A program made the translations under genes and the position numbers. Shown here in pieces: positions 8,325 through 16,504 of a DNA stretch of 64,000 nucleotides (position 1 is the stretch's first letter; each line of letters starts with the position of its first letter). Source of the stretch: Prosthecobacter debontii (lineage in GTDB: Bacteria; Verrucomicrobiota; Verrucomicrobiia; Verrucomicrobiales; Verrucomicrobiaceae); contig CAMAQH010000004.1 in the NCBI GenBank assembly GCA_945860295.1, forward strand, positions 1 to 64,000. Direction: 5' to 3'. Below the pieces are notes generated by a model. It did not search any database, had not been told where the DNA came from, and saw only the letters and a program-made list of their open reading frames with translations.

Positions 8325-10226
8325 TCAAACCTCCAACTGAATGCCCAGCTCACAGACTTGCCTCGGCGGCAGATCAAAGTAGCCAGTGGCAGGGCGGGAC
8401 AGACGGGAAAGCATGACGAAGAGCTTTTTCCGCCACTGGGCCATCTTGCCGGGGCCGTTGGTGAGCAGGACTTCGCGGCTCTGATAGAAGGTGATGCCGT
8501 TCTTTTTGAGCTTGGTCTTCTCTGCCATGGCCTGCACCAGATCGTCGAAGACCTGCGGCGACTCGGAGAATCCGTAGCGGAGAATCACTCGGTAAAACTC
8601 GTCGCAATGTTCTTCGACGGTGTGACGGGTTTCATCACTCACATACGGAGAGTCCTCGAAGCGGACGGTGAGCAGAATGACCTGTTTATGCAGCGCTTTG
8701 TTGTGCTTCAAATGGTGAAGCAGGGCTAGGGGTAGGCCATCCGCGCTGGCCGACATGAAGACGGCTGCGCCGGGGACTCGGATGATGCGCTCTTTTTTAA
8801 TTTCATCGACCAGGAATTGTACTGGCAGGCGGCCACGCTGCATGGCCTGGAAGAGGATGGCACGACCATCGGTCCAGGTTTTCATAATAATCCATATGAG
8901 CAGACCAATGACGAGTGGGAACCAAGCTCCGGCCATGAATTTGAGCAGGCTACCGGAGACGTAGCCGATTTCAGGGATGAGGAAGATGATCACCGGGATA
9001 CCCGCTTTCCAAAGTGGCCACTGCCAAACTTCACGTGCAACGAGGAAGAACAGCAAGCTGGTGAAAGTCATGTCGAGTGCCACCGACAAGCCGTAAGCAG
9101 CCGCTAAATTTGTGGACGATTTGAAATGGAAGACGAGCGCTAGGCAGGCGACCATGAGGAGGTAATTTACCTGGGGCATGTAGATCTGGCCACGCACGTC
9201 GGGGTTGGTGTGGATGATCTTCAAACGTGGCAGATAGCCTAGCTGCACGGCCTGCTGGGTCAGCGAGTACACGCCGGTGATCATCGCCTGAGAGGCAATG
9301 ATGGTGGCGGCGGTGGCCAGAAGGATGACTGGTATGAGAGCGACCTGGGGAACGAGGCTGAAGAAGTGATGAAAGCCAGGTTGCAGGGAGGCATTCACGT
9401 TGGAGAGAACGAGTGCGCCCTGGCCGAGGTAGTTCAGCATGAGGGATGGTAACACGATGAAATACCAACTCCGCACCAGCGGTGGCCGGCCAAAGTGACC
9501 GATGTCTGCATACATCGCCTCACAACCCGTGACGGCCAGGAGGACAAGGCCCATTAGAACAAAACTATCGTGACCATGATGCAGGAGAAAATTCACACCA
9601 TGGTGCGGTGACAAAGCGGAAAACACGCCGGGATAGCTGCTGATATTGATGACCCCGAGAACGGCGAGTGTGATGAACCAAAACACCATGATCGGTCCAA
9701 AGGCCTTGCCGATGCGCGCCGTGCCATGGCGCTGAACGAGAAACAGTCCCATGATGATAACGGCGGAAATGGGCACAACGTAATGCGCGAGTCCTGTGCC
9801 GAGTTTGGCATCAAGCAGAGCCAACCCCTCAACAGCCGAAAGCACTGAAATGGCCGGAGTGATCATTCCGTCCCCATAGAGCAGACAGGCTCCAAAGATG
9901 CCGATGAGCACGATCGCACCGGTCGTCTGTGGTTTGAAGCTGCGCTTCGCGGAGCGGAAAAGGGTGAGCAAGGCAAACATGCCGCCCTCGCCCTGATTTG
10001 TGGCTCGGGTGATGAAGCCCAGATACTTGAAGCAGACCATGACGATTAGCGACCAGAACATCAAAGAGAGCGGACCGAGCACGCCGAGTGGATCCCCAGG
10101 TGTGGGTTTTGCGTGATGGAGGCACTCCTTGAGCGCGTATAGCGGACTCGTGCCGATGTCTCCGAAGACCACTCCCAAGGCCACAAGGGCGAGGGACCAA
10201 CTGTTTGACGATTTGTGTTCTGACAT
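8325..10226 (-). CDS. kup: Low-affinity potassium uptake transporter
   Basis: A 633-residue KUP/HAK/KT family K+:H+ symporter of the inner membrane. The family opening LALVALGVVFGDIGTSPLYA lies near residues 10-30. It is followed by about twelve hydrophobic segments and a C-terminal cytoplasmic domain of about 180 residues. Motifs YGDGMITPAISVLSAVEGL, GCEAMYADIGHFG and the LNYLGQGAL segment are typical. I chose the ATG at 10226 (MSEHKSSNSW) because a GGAG lies 8 nt upstream and homologues start here; the frame remains open to 10379. It is divergent from pgk, with about 225 nt between the two starts. Confidence 0.93.
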   Translation of the reverse strand: MSEHKSSNSWSLALVALGVVFGDIGTSPLYALKECLHHAKPTPGDPLGVLGPLSLMFWSLIVMVCFKYLGFITRATNQGEGGMFALLTLFRSAKRSFKPQTTGAIVLIGIFGACLLYGDGMITPAISVLSAVEGLALLDAKLGTGLAHYVVPISAVIIMGLFLVQRHGTARIGKAFGPIMVFWFITLAVLGVINISSYPGVFSALSPHHGVNFLLHHGHDSFVLMGLVLLAVTGCEAMYADIGHFGRPPLVRSWYFIVLPSLMLNYLGQGALVLSNVNASLQPGFHHFFSLVPQVALIPVILLATAATIIASQAMITGVYSLTQQAVQLGYLPRLKIIHTNPDVRGQIYMPQVNYLLMVACLALVFHFKSSTNLAAAYGLSVALDMTFTSLLFFLVAREVWQWPLWKAGIPVIIFLIPEIGYVSGSLLKFMAGAWFPLVIGLLIWIIMKTWTDGRAILFQAMQRGRLPVQFLVDEIKKERIIRVPGAAVFMSASADGLPLALLHHLKHNKALHKQVILLTVRFEDSPYVSDETRHTVEEHCDEFYRVILRYGFSESPQVFDDLVQAMAEKTKLKKNGITFYQSREVLLTNGPGKMAQWRKKLFVMLSRLSRPATGYFDLPPRQVCELGIQLEV

Positions 10227-10452
10227 GGGGAATCTCCGGGGTGTGACCCGAAGCCCTGTTGAATCCAGGGACATAGCTTGTGAACCCAAACCGACCTTTT
10301 GGCAAGAAACATTCCCACAGTCGCCTTGGTGCATAGGAAGCGGATGAACAGCTAAAAAGTCACGCTCCCAAAATTTCACGAGCGCCTTGCACGCTCTGTG
10401 CTAGACATCACGCCCGCTTCCCCCGAGCGCTTCATTTTCACCCTCCAGAATC

Positions 10453-11667
10453 ATGCCCAAAAAGACCATCCGTGACCTCGAACTCAGTAACAAGCGCGTC
10501 CTCGTCCGCGTCGATTTCAACGTTCCTCTCGACGAAAAAGATGGCCAGATGGTTATCACCGATGCCACCCGAATTCAGGAGACACTGCCGACGCTTAAAG
10601 CCCTGATCGCTGCCGGTGCCAAGGTCATCCTCTGCTCACATCATGGTCGTCCGAAGGGTCAGCGTGATCCGAAGGAATCCCTCGCTCCAGTCGTCCCCGC
10701 TCTCAGCGAACTTCTGGGCGTGTCGGTCGATTTTTCCGAAGAGACCATCGGCCCAGTCGCTCTTGCCAAAGCCATGGCGCTGCCTGCTGGCGGCGTGCTT
10801 TTGCTGGAAAACACCCGCTACCATGCGGGCGAGGAGAAGAACGATCCCGAACTCGCCAGAGGCCTCGCCGAGCTGGCGGAAGTATTCGTGAACGACGCCT
10901 TTGGCTCTGCGCACCGCGCCCACAGTTCCACCGCTGGTGTGGCCGATTACCTCCCTGCCGTGTCCGGTTTGCTTATGGAAAAAGAGCTGACCTACCTGCA
11001 CGACGAACTCGAAAACCCCGAGCGTCCGTTTGTCGTCATCCTCGGCGGCGCAAAAGTGAACGACAAGATCGAGGTCATCAATCGCCTGCTCGAAAAGGCC
11101 GACACGATCATCATCGGCGGCGGCATGGCTTACACCTTCCGCAAGCTCGTCCAAGGCATCACCATCGGTAAGAGCCTCTACAAACCCGAGTGGGAACCGA
11201 TCGCCCAGGCCGCCATCGACAAGGCCAAGGCTCGCGGCGTGAACCTGCTCATCCCGGTCGATGCGATGATCACCGATGCGTTTGATTTCGATGCCAAGAA
11301 GCTCGGAACCACCAAGTACACCGACGTGAACGAAAACATCCCGGACGGCTGGGAAGGCGTCGATATCGGACCTGAGTCCGTGAAGCTCTTCGCCGCTGAG
11401 ATCGCTAAGGCCAAGACCGTCATCTGGAACGGTCCCATGGGCGTGTTTGAAATCAAAGAGTCCTCCAAAGGTAGCTTCGACGTGGCAGCAGCCATCGCCG
11501 AAAACACCAGCGCCAAGACCATCATCGGCGGTGGTGACAGCGTGAAGGCCGTGAAGAAAGCCGGCCTCGCTGACAAGATGACCTTCATCTCCACCGGCGG
11601 CGGTGCCAGCCTCGAACTCCTCGAAGGAAAAGTGCTCCCCGGCGTCGCCTGCTTGCAGGAGAAATAA
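10453..11667 (+). CDS. pgk: Phosphoglycerate kinase
   Basis: A 404-residue phosphoglycerate kinase, the ATP-forming step of glycolysis (1,3-bisphosphoglycerate to 3-phosphoglycerate). The substrate-binding stretch KRVLVRVDFNVPLD is at 14-27. HHGRPKG, LLLENTRYHAGEE, NDAFGSAHRAHSS, ILGGAKVNDKIEV and the C-terminal GGGDSVKA and STGGGASLE nucleotide motifs are all intact. tpiA follows after 26 nt in the same direction, so the two glycolytic genes form an operon closed by the hairpin at 12513. Confidence 0.97.
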   Translation: MPKKTIRDLELSNKRVLVRVDFNVPLDEKDGQMVITDATRIQETLPTLKALIAAGAKVILCSHHGRPKGQRDPKESLAPVVPALSELLGVSVDFSEETIGPVALAKAMALPAGGVLLLENTRYHAGEEKNDPELARGLAELAEVFVNDAFGSAHRAHSSTAGVADYLPAVSGLLMEKELTYLHDELENPERPFVVILGGAKVNDKIEVINRLLEKADTIIIGGGMAYTFRKLVQGITIGKSLYKPEWEPIAQAAIDKAKARGVNLLIPVDAMITDAFDFDAKKLGTTKYTDVNENIPDGWEGVDIGPESVKLFAAEIAKAKTVIWNGPMGVFEIKESSKGSFDVAAAIAENTSAKTIIGGGDSVKAVKKAGLADKMTFISTGGGASLELLEGKVLPGVACLQEK

Positions 11668-11693
11668 CATTTCAAAAACCAAGCTCCCATCCC

Positions 11694-12488
11694 ATGATCC
11701 ACATCCGCAAGCCCATCATCGCCGCCAATTGGAAGATGCACATGACACCTCAGGAGACGGATGACTTCCTCCGCTCCTTTGCTCGTCTGGTTCCTGACAA
11801 ATGTCCTGTCCAGATTGTCATCGCGCCACCGTTTGTCAGCCTCGCTAAGGCACAAGACACCCTCACAGCGGCTCGCGAACAAAACGTCGAACTCGCCGCT
11901 CAAAACATGAGCCAGCATCCAGCTGGAGCTTACACTGGCGAGATCAGCGCCCGCATGATCAAAGAGTGCGGCTGCCGCCACGTAATCCTCGGACACAGCG
12001 AGCGCCGGAGTATTTTTGGTGAAACCAGCGCCACCGTTAATGCCAAACTTTTGGCGGCACTTGAAGCCCGGCTGCACCCGATTCTTTGCATCGGCGAAAC
12101 CCTCGAAGAGCGCGATGGCGGCCTGATCGAAAAAGTGCTGGAAAGCCAGCTCCGCGAATCCCTCGCCGAAGTCGGTGCGCGTCGTGTGCTAGATTGCGTC
12201 ATCGCCTATGAACCCGTCTGGGCCATCGGCACAGGCCGCACCGCCAGCCCAGAGCAGGCACAGGAAGCGCACGCTTTCACCCGCAGCGTCCTGACCGACA
12301 TATTCGGTGAAGACACTGCCCAGAAGCTCCGCATTCAATACGGTGGCAGCGTGAAGCCCAACAACATGGCCGAACTCATCAGCCAAAAAGATGTCGATGG
12401 AGCCCTCGTCGGCGGCGCCAGCATGGAGCATGGCAGCTTCTGGGAAATCTGCCGCGCCGCCATCGACTACGTCAACGGCACGCCATAG
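11694..12488 (+). CDS. tpiA: Triosephosphate isomerase
   Basis: A 264-residue TIM-barrel enzyme that interconverts dihydroxyacetone phosphate and glyceraldehyde 3-phosphate. The substrate lysine is in AANWKMH (near 14), the catalytic histidine in ILGHSERR (near 102) and the catalytic glutamate in AYEPVWAIGTGRTA (near 174). The C-terminal phosphate-binding GGSVKPNN and ALVGGASME stretches are intact. The start ATG at 11694 is the first in frame after pgk. A strong terminator follows. Confidence 0.97.
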   Translation: MIHIRKPIIAANWKMHMTPQETDDFLRSFARLVPDKCPVQIVIAPPFVSLAKAQDTLTAAREQNVELAAQNMSQHPAGAYTGEISARMIKECGCRHVILGHSERRSIFGETSATVNAKLLAALEARLHPILCIGETLEERDGGLIEKVLESQLRESLAEVGARRVLDCVIAYEPVWAIGTGRTASPEQAQEAHAFTRSVLTDIFGEDTAQKLRIQYGGSVKPNNMAELISQKDVDGALVGGASMEHGSFWEICRAAIDYVNGTP

Positions 12489-12512
12489 CTCCCGTTCTGA
12501 ATCTTCTCACGA

Positions 12513-12541
12513 AAGGCTGCCAGTAATGGCAGCCTTTTTTA
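12513..12541 (+). terminator. Rho-independent terminator of pgk-tpiA
   Basis: A 10-bp stem (AAGGCTGCCA/TGGCAGCCTT) with a GTAA loop and a T-run to 12541. It lies 25 nt after the tpiA stop. The last Ts are the stop codon of the convergent fabZ gene, so the terminator and that coding end touch. Confidence 0.9.
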
Positions 12542-12982
12542 TTCCTCACCACTGAGCACGACGCTGCCTGTCGCGAGTTTGGTGCCGTCGGCGGTTAAAA
12601 TTTCACCACTGATTTGCACAAGGCCGGGCATCACGGCATCACGTTTCGCATGGATCGTCAAAGTCTGGCCGGGTGCGATGCTGCCAAGGATCTTGAACTG
12701 GCGGACGGCGGTGAGGCGCAGGTTCTTGAGTGGACTCTCACCACGATCACTCTGCGCTAAAATGCCGCCGAGTTGAGCGAGTGATTCGATCATGATCACA
12801 CCAGGCAGCAGCGGCTGGTTGGGGAAGTGGCCTTCGAGAAAGGCCTCGTCGCCCTTGAGTGTCCAGCGTGCGGTCGCAGACACACCGGGCAGCATTTCCA
12901 CCAGCTCGTCGATGAATCGAAACGATGCTCCGTGAGGCAGTGAGGAAAGGGCTTGGACAAGCGAATCAGGGTGCGACATCAT
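12539..12982 (-). CDS. fabZ: 3-hydroxyacyl-ACP dehydratase, FabZ-like hotdog protein
   Basis: A 147-residue single-hotdog protein. The active-site signature is complete: H52 in LEGHFPNQPLLPGV and E66 in MIESLAQLGG, the dyad that dehydrates 3-hydroxyacyl-ACP in fatty acid elongation. The length matches FabZ. It is not next to lpxA or lpxD; the neighbour is a divergent acyltransferase, which fits a lipid role but could also mean a specialised FabZ-like paralogue. Two tandem ATGs (12982, 12979) are possible starts. Confidence 0.82.
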   Translation of the reverse strand: MMSHPDSLVQALSSLPHGASFRFIDELVEMLPGVSATARWTLKGDEAFLEGHFPNQPLLPGVIMIESLAQLGGILAQSDRGESPLKNLRLTAVRQFKILGSIAPGQTLTIHAKRDAVMPGLVQISGEILTADGTKLATGSVVLSGEE

Positions 12983-13050
12983 TCAACTCTTATTACCCAT
13001 GAAGGCCTCGTCTGACAATCCTCAATGCATGACGGCCATGGCTTGATCCT

Positions 13051-13836
13051 ATGGGCCGCATCACTCTGTCTGATCGTCTGCGACTGTTAACGGTTGGGCT
13101 TTCGCTACTAGCTTACTGGCTAGCCTATGGGCTGATCATGCTGCCTTTCAGTTGGCTGCTGCCGCTGACTTTGCCCTGTCAGCAGGCGCGTGAGTTGGGG
13201 CAGGTTGTGCTGAAAAAATTCTTCCAGAGTGTCGTCCTGCTACTGCAATCATCAGGCGTCGTCGAGTGCGAGTATGTGGGCTTTGATCGACTTCATGCGC
13301 AGACCGGGTCGCTGATCGTCGCGCCGAATCATCCATCACTCTGGGACGCGGTGTTTGTCGCCGCCGAGGTGGATCACGTCGCCTGCGTGCTGAAGGCCAC
13401 GCTCATGAGGAATCTCTTCCTGCGTGGTGTTGCCACGTCGGCAGGATTCATCCCGAATGAACCCACTCACAAGATGCTGCGGCGCTGCATCGAACTGCTG
13501 CGTGGTAATGAGCGCCTCCTATTTTTCCCTGAGGGCACACGCACTCGACCTGAGCATGGCAGCATGAATCCACTGACAGGCGGGCTGGCCATCATCGCCA
13601 AAAATTCCGGGGCGCCCGTATGGCCCATCTACGTGCAGACCAGCAGTCGTTATTTGAATAAAGGCTGGCCGATCTGGCGCCTGCCACCAGAGAAAATACG
13701 ACTCCGACTCACCGTGGGTGAACCTCTCGTTTATCCGCAAGCTGGCCAGCCGCAAGCCTTCCTCGAAGAGCTGCGCGCGCTACATCGAGGCGGGTTGCGG
13801 CGTGCAGTGCGCCAGCTTTTAGCTACAAAGTCTTGA
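13051..13836 (+). CDS. Lysophospholipid acyltransferase family protein (PlsC-like)
   Basis: A 261-residue PlsC-domain acyltransferase. The catalytic box NHPSLWD (H94, D99) and the substrate-binding FFPEGTRTRP box (near 153-162) are intact. A hydrophobic segment at residues 12-40 should anchor it to the inner membrane. Family members transfer an acyl chain from acyl-ACP or acyl-CoA to lysophospholipids or lysophosphatidate. It is divergent from the fabZ-like gene with 68 nt between starts, so both may share a promoter region. It could alternatively acylate another lipid such as an ornithine lipid; the sequence alone does not decide. Confidence 0.82.
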   Translation: MGRITLSDRLRLLTVGLSLLAYWLAYGLIMLPFSWLLPLTLPCQQARELGQVVLKKFFQSVVLLLQSSGVVECEYVGFDRLHAQTGSLIVAPNHPSLWDAVFVAAEVDHVACVLKATLMRNLFLRGVATSAGFIPNEPTHKMLRRCIELLRGNERLLFFPEGTRTRPEHGSMNPLTGGLAIIAKNSGAPVWPIYVQTSSRYLNKGWPIWRLPPEKIRLRLTVGEPLVYPQAGQPQAFLEELRALHRGGLRRAVRQLLATKS

Positions 13837-14185
13837 ATTGAAAATTAATGTGGCGCCATGAGCATATAACCCAAAGCGCCAGAGCGTCGTCACACAGAGC
13901 TAGCGCGATAAGTGTGTGACTAACGAACTAAGCTTTGTACGATTACGAGTATCGATTTTCTCTTGTTAAGGTGATGGGGTACTGGGTTGTGTAATATCCG
14001 TATAATTGACTGGGACTACGTTGTTATTTACAGGGTATTGATTTAAGGGCACGCCCGAAAGCACTTTTCATGCGACCGGGCTTTCGCAGGCGAAAATCAT
14101 TTTGAAGTTACTCAAGTGACTTCAAGGGCCGTTTTGGGATGTTAGTGGGCGGCTTTTATTTCTGAGGGTCTGTTCTGGGTACAGC
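13837..14185. other. Non-coding region flanking a transposase remnant
   Basis: About 350 nt with no supported gene. It is less GC-rich than its neighbours. It contains an imperfect palindrome at 14102-14125 (arms TTGAAGT/ACTTCAA) and a second weak hairpin pairing CGAAAGC with GCTTTCG (about 14050-14090). Given the transposase fragment that follows, this may be decayed mobile-element DNA. I cannot define element ends. Confidence 0.45.
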
Positions 14186-14398
14186 TTACGCAACGGCGTT
14201 GAGATTGAAGCGCCCGATTTGTTCAATACGCAGCATGTCATAGACGCGCTTTTTGAGCATCAGGCTCGCAGCGTTGCGCTTCATGCCGTTGCACCTCTGA
14301 TACAGCGCTTTCATGCTCCCGCTCATCTGGGCAAATACATGTTCCCCTCGGGACCGAGTCTGAGCTTGTCCTTCGCAGCATCCTGGCCGATGACACAT
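14186..14398 (-). mobile_element. C-terminal fragment of an IS transposase
   Basis: The minus-strand frame contains RSRGEHVFAQMSGSMKAL and then about 35 residues ending VYDMLRIEQIGRFN. This resembles the C-terminal end of DDE transposases of the IS5/IS1182 type, where an R-x-x-x-EH-F motif carries the last catalytic glutamate and a final helix reads YN(M/L)xRxEQL. Only about 60 residues remain. The N-terminal catalytic aspartates are absent and the upstream DNA belongs to the next gene's 5' region. It is a dead relic. The family assignment is by eye. Confidence 0.6.
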
Positions 14399-14410
14399 TT
14401 CTCTTGTCGC

Positions 14411-15091
14411 ATGAAACTCATCCTTCCGCTCCTCCTACTCGCCACCGCAGCCACTTTCGCCGCCGACTATCCGCGAGTCATCTTCTCTGACGACTTCACG
14501 GCTGATGGCTTTGGCAAAACATGGGGTCACTACAAAAGCGCTAGTGTCGTGAAGGACGGAGTGCTCAGAGGCATCACCGCACCGGAGTCGGATCATTCAG
14601 CGGTGGATGTGATCCGTATCGCACCGGAGCTTGATTTGGAAGTCTCCGTGAAATTCCAGTTCGTGAGCGATCAGGCGAAGGGCTTCAATATTTGGTTTGA
14701 TGACAAAGACTACAAAGGCTCGCACGCCGGACATATTTGCAGCATCTCAGTGAATCCGAAGGCCGTGGTCGTGGCCGATGCGAAGGCGGGCACTTTCAGT
14801 AACGACATCTACACGCGAAAGAAGGCGACACCGCCCACGCTGACCTCCGAGGACAAGGCGAACATGATCAAGTGGACCAAGTCGATGCCGACCACAGTTT
14901 CGCTCAAGGAATGGCACACACTCGTCGTGCGTACGCAAAACGACACGGTCGAAACCAGCATCGACGGCAAGGTCGTCGGCAATTTCCAGTCACCCGGCGT
15001 CGCGCATGACCACAAGACGGTTGTGAGCCTCACCACGAATCGCATTGATGTGAATTACGACGATTTCAGCATCAAAGGTGCGGCCAAATAA
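14411..15091 (+). CDS. Secreted concanavalin-like (DUF1080-type) protein
   Basis: A 226-residue protein with a clear signal peptide (MKLILPLLLLATAATFAADY). The rest looks like a single beta-sandwich domain of the DUF1080/laminin-G-like kind: an opening VIFSDDFTADGFGKTWGHYK, an EVSVKFQFV strand and a C-terminal EWHTLVVRTQNDTVETSIDG hairpin. Such domains are common in Planctomycetes and Verrucomicrobia and are assumed to bind or cleave glycans; no catalytic residues can be named. The frame extends upstream to 14219, but only the ATG at 14411 gives a signal peptide. It converges tail-to-tail with the DUF1501 gene, with stop codons directly abutting. Confidence 0.7.
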   Translation: MKLILPLLLLATAATFAADYPRVIFSDDFTADGFGKTWGHYKSASVVKDGVLRGITAPESDHSAVDVIRIAPELDLEVSVKFQFVSDQAKGFNIWFDDKDYKGSHAGHICSISVNPKAVVVADAKAGTFSNDIYTRKKATPPTLTSEDKANMIKWTKSMPTTVSLKEWHTLVVRTQNDTVETSIDGKVVGNFQSPGVAHDHKTVVSLTTNRIDVNYDDFSIKGAAK

Positions 15092-16504
15092 TCACGCCAG
15101 CAATGCCTTCACCACGTCGCCGCTCACGTCAGTGAGGCGGTAGTCACGTCCGGTGAAGCGATAGGTGAGCTGCTCGTGATCGAGTCCGAGTTGATGAAGA
15201 ATCGTTGCGTGCAGATCGGGCACTGAGACGCGGTTCTCGATGGCCGCGTAGCCGAACTCATCGGTCGCTCCATGGATCATGCCGCCTTTGATTCCGCCAC
15301 CAGCCATCCACATGGTGAAACCCTTGGGATGATGGTCGCGGCCTTTGCCGTTTTCTGCGACGGGCGAGCGGCCAAACTCACCGCCCCAGACGACGAGCGT
15401 GGTGTCGAGTAGTCCGCTAATCTTCAGGTCATCGAGCAAAGCGGCGATAGGGCCATCTGTCTCCGCGCAGTGCAGATCGTGGTTACGTTTCAGATCATCA
15501 TGCGCGTCCCAGGCCTTCGGACCTTCATTGCCGCCGCTATAAACCTGCACAAATCGAACACCGCGCTCTACGAGGCGACGCGCGAGCAGGCAGTTTTTTC
15601 CAAAGTGCGCAGTGGTCGCATGATCGAGTCCATACATCTGACGTACGGCGGCTGACTCACCCTTCAAGTCGGTGCATTCGGTAGCGCTCATCTGCATGCG
15701 ATAGGCTAGTTCATAAGCATTTAGCCGCGCCGCCAGCGCCGTTTCCGCTGGGTTCGATTCGGCATACTCGGTGTTCCATTGCTTTAGCAAATCGAGTCGT
15801 GCTCGCTGCTGGCTGGCGCTCACATTTTTCGGCGGCGTGAGATACGCGATTGGCTCGCCACTGCTGCGAAAAGGCACGCCCTGATAGGCGGCAGGCATGA
15901 AGCCGTTTGACCAATTCAACGCACCGTTCACCGGAGCGCCGAGCTTGTCGAGGAGCACCACGAAGGCTGGTAGATTCTCGCTCTCCGAGCCGAGGCCATA
16001 CGTTACCCATGAACCCATGCTGGGCCGACCGGGTTGGACGAAGCCCGAGTTCATCTGAAAAAGCGCGGGCGCGTGATTATTGCTCTCCGTGTGCATGGAC
16101 CGGATCATGCACAGGCTGTCCGCATGTCGTGCGAGATTCGGATACACCTCTGCCATGTCGATGCCCGCCTGCCCGTGTTTAGTAAAGCGATACGGGCTTT
16201 GCATCGCCACGTTCTTTGTCTTTCCCCCCATGAAAGCGTCTTCCTTTTTCCACAATGGAATCGGCCTGCCATGATACTTCGCCAGCGCCGGTTTTGGATC
16301 AAACAAATCCACATGTGAGGGCCCGCCATACATGAAGAGGAAGATCACCGATTTCGCCTTCGGCGCAAAATGCGGCGCGCGCGGAGCCATTGGATTCGTG
16401 CTGCTGAGAAGACCGTCCGCACCCAGCAGCGATTGCAGCGCCAGCGAGCCAAATCCGGCTCCGGCTTGCTGTAGAATTTGGCGGCGTGTGAGGGGCGGCA
16501 TCAT
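15092..16504 (-). CDS. DUF1501 protein, Tat-exported (pair A)
   Basis: A 470-residue DUF1501 protein. The N-terminus LTRRQILQQAGAGFGSLAL is a twin-arginine signal. The body has the family blocks KSVIFLFMYGGPSHVDLFDP, an IRSMHTESNNHAP segment, VVWGGEFGRSP and GRDHHPKGFTMWMAGGG, an arrangement of Asp/His residues resembling the alkaline phosphatase/sulfatase fold. The true activity is unknown. Its ATG overlaps the stop of the DUF1549/DUF1553 gene by 4 nt (ATGA), so the two are translationally coupled. The pair architecture is conserved across Planctomycetes and Verrucomicrobia. Confidence 0.88.
   Translation of the reverse strand: MMPPLTRRQILQQAGAGFGSLALQSLLGADGLLSSTNPMAPRAPHFAPKAKSVIFLFMYGGPSHVDLFDPKPALAKYHGRPIPLWKKEDAFMGGKTKNVAMQSPYRFTKHGQAGIDMAEVYPNLARHADSLCMIRSMHTESNNHAPALFQMNSGFVQPGRPSMGSWVTYGLGSESENLPAFVVLLDKLGAPVNGALNWSNGFMPAAYQGVPFRSSGEPIAYLTPPKNVSASQQRARLDLLKQWNTEYAESNPAETALAARLNAYELAYRMQMSATECTDLKGESAAVRQMYGLDHATTAHFGKNCLLARRLVERGVRFVQVYSGGNEGPKAWDAHDDLKRNHDLHCAETDGPIAALLDDLKISGLLDTTLVVWGGEFGRSPVAENGKGRDHHPKGFTMWMAGGGIKGGMIHGATDEFGYAAIENRVSVPDLHATILHQLGLDHEQLTYRFTGRDYRLTDVSGDVVKALLA

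Noticed and set aside
10227-10452. A c-di-AMP (ydaO) riboswitch in the kup leader
   Set aside because: kup is a common target, but I could not find the conserved riboswitch blocks on the minus strand; only weak hairpins are present.
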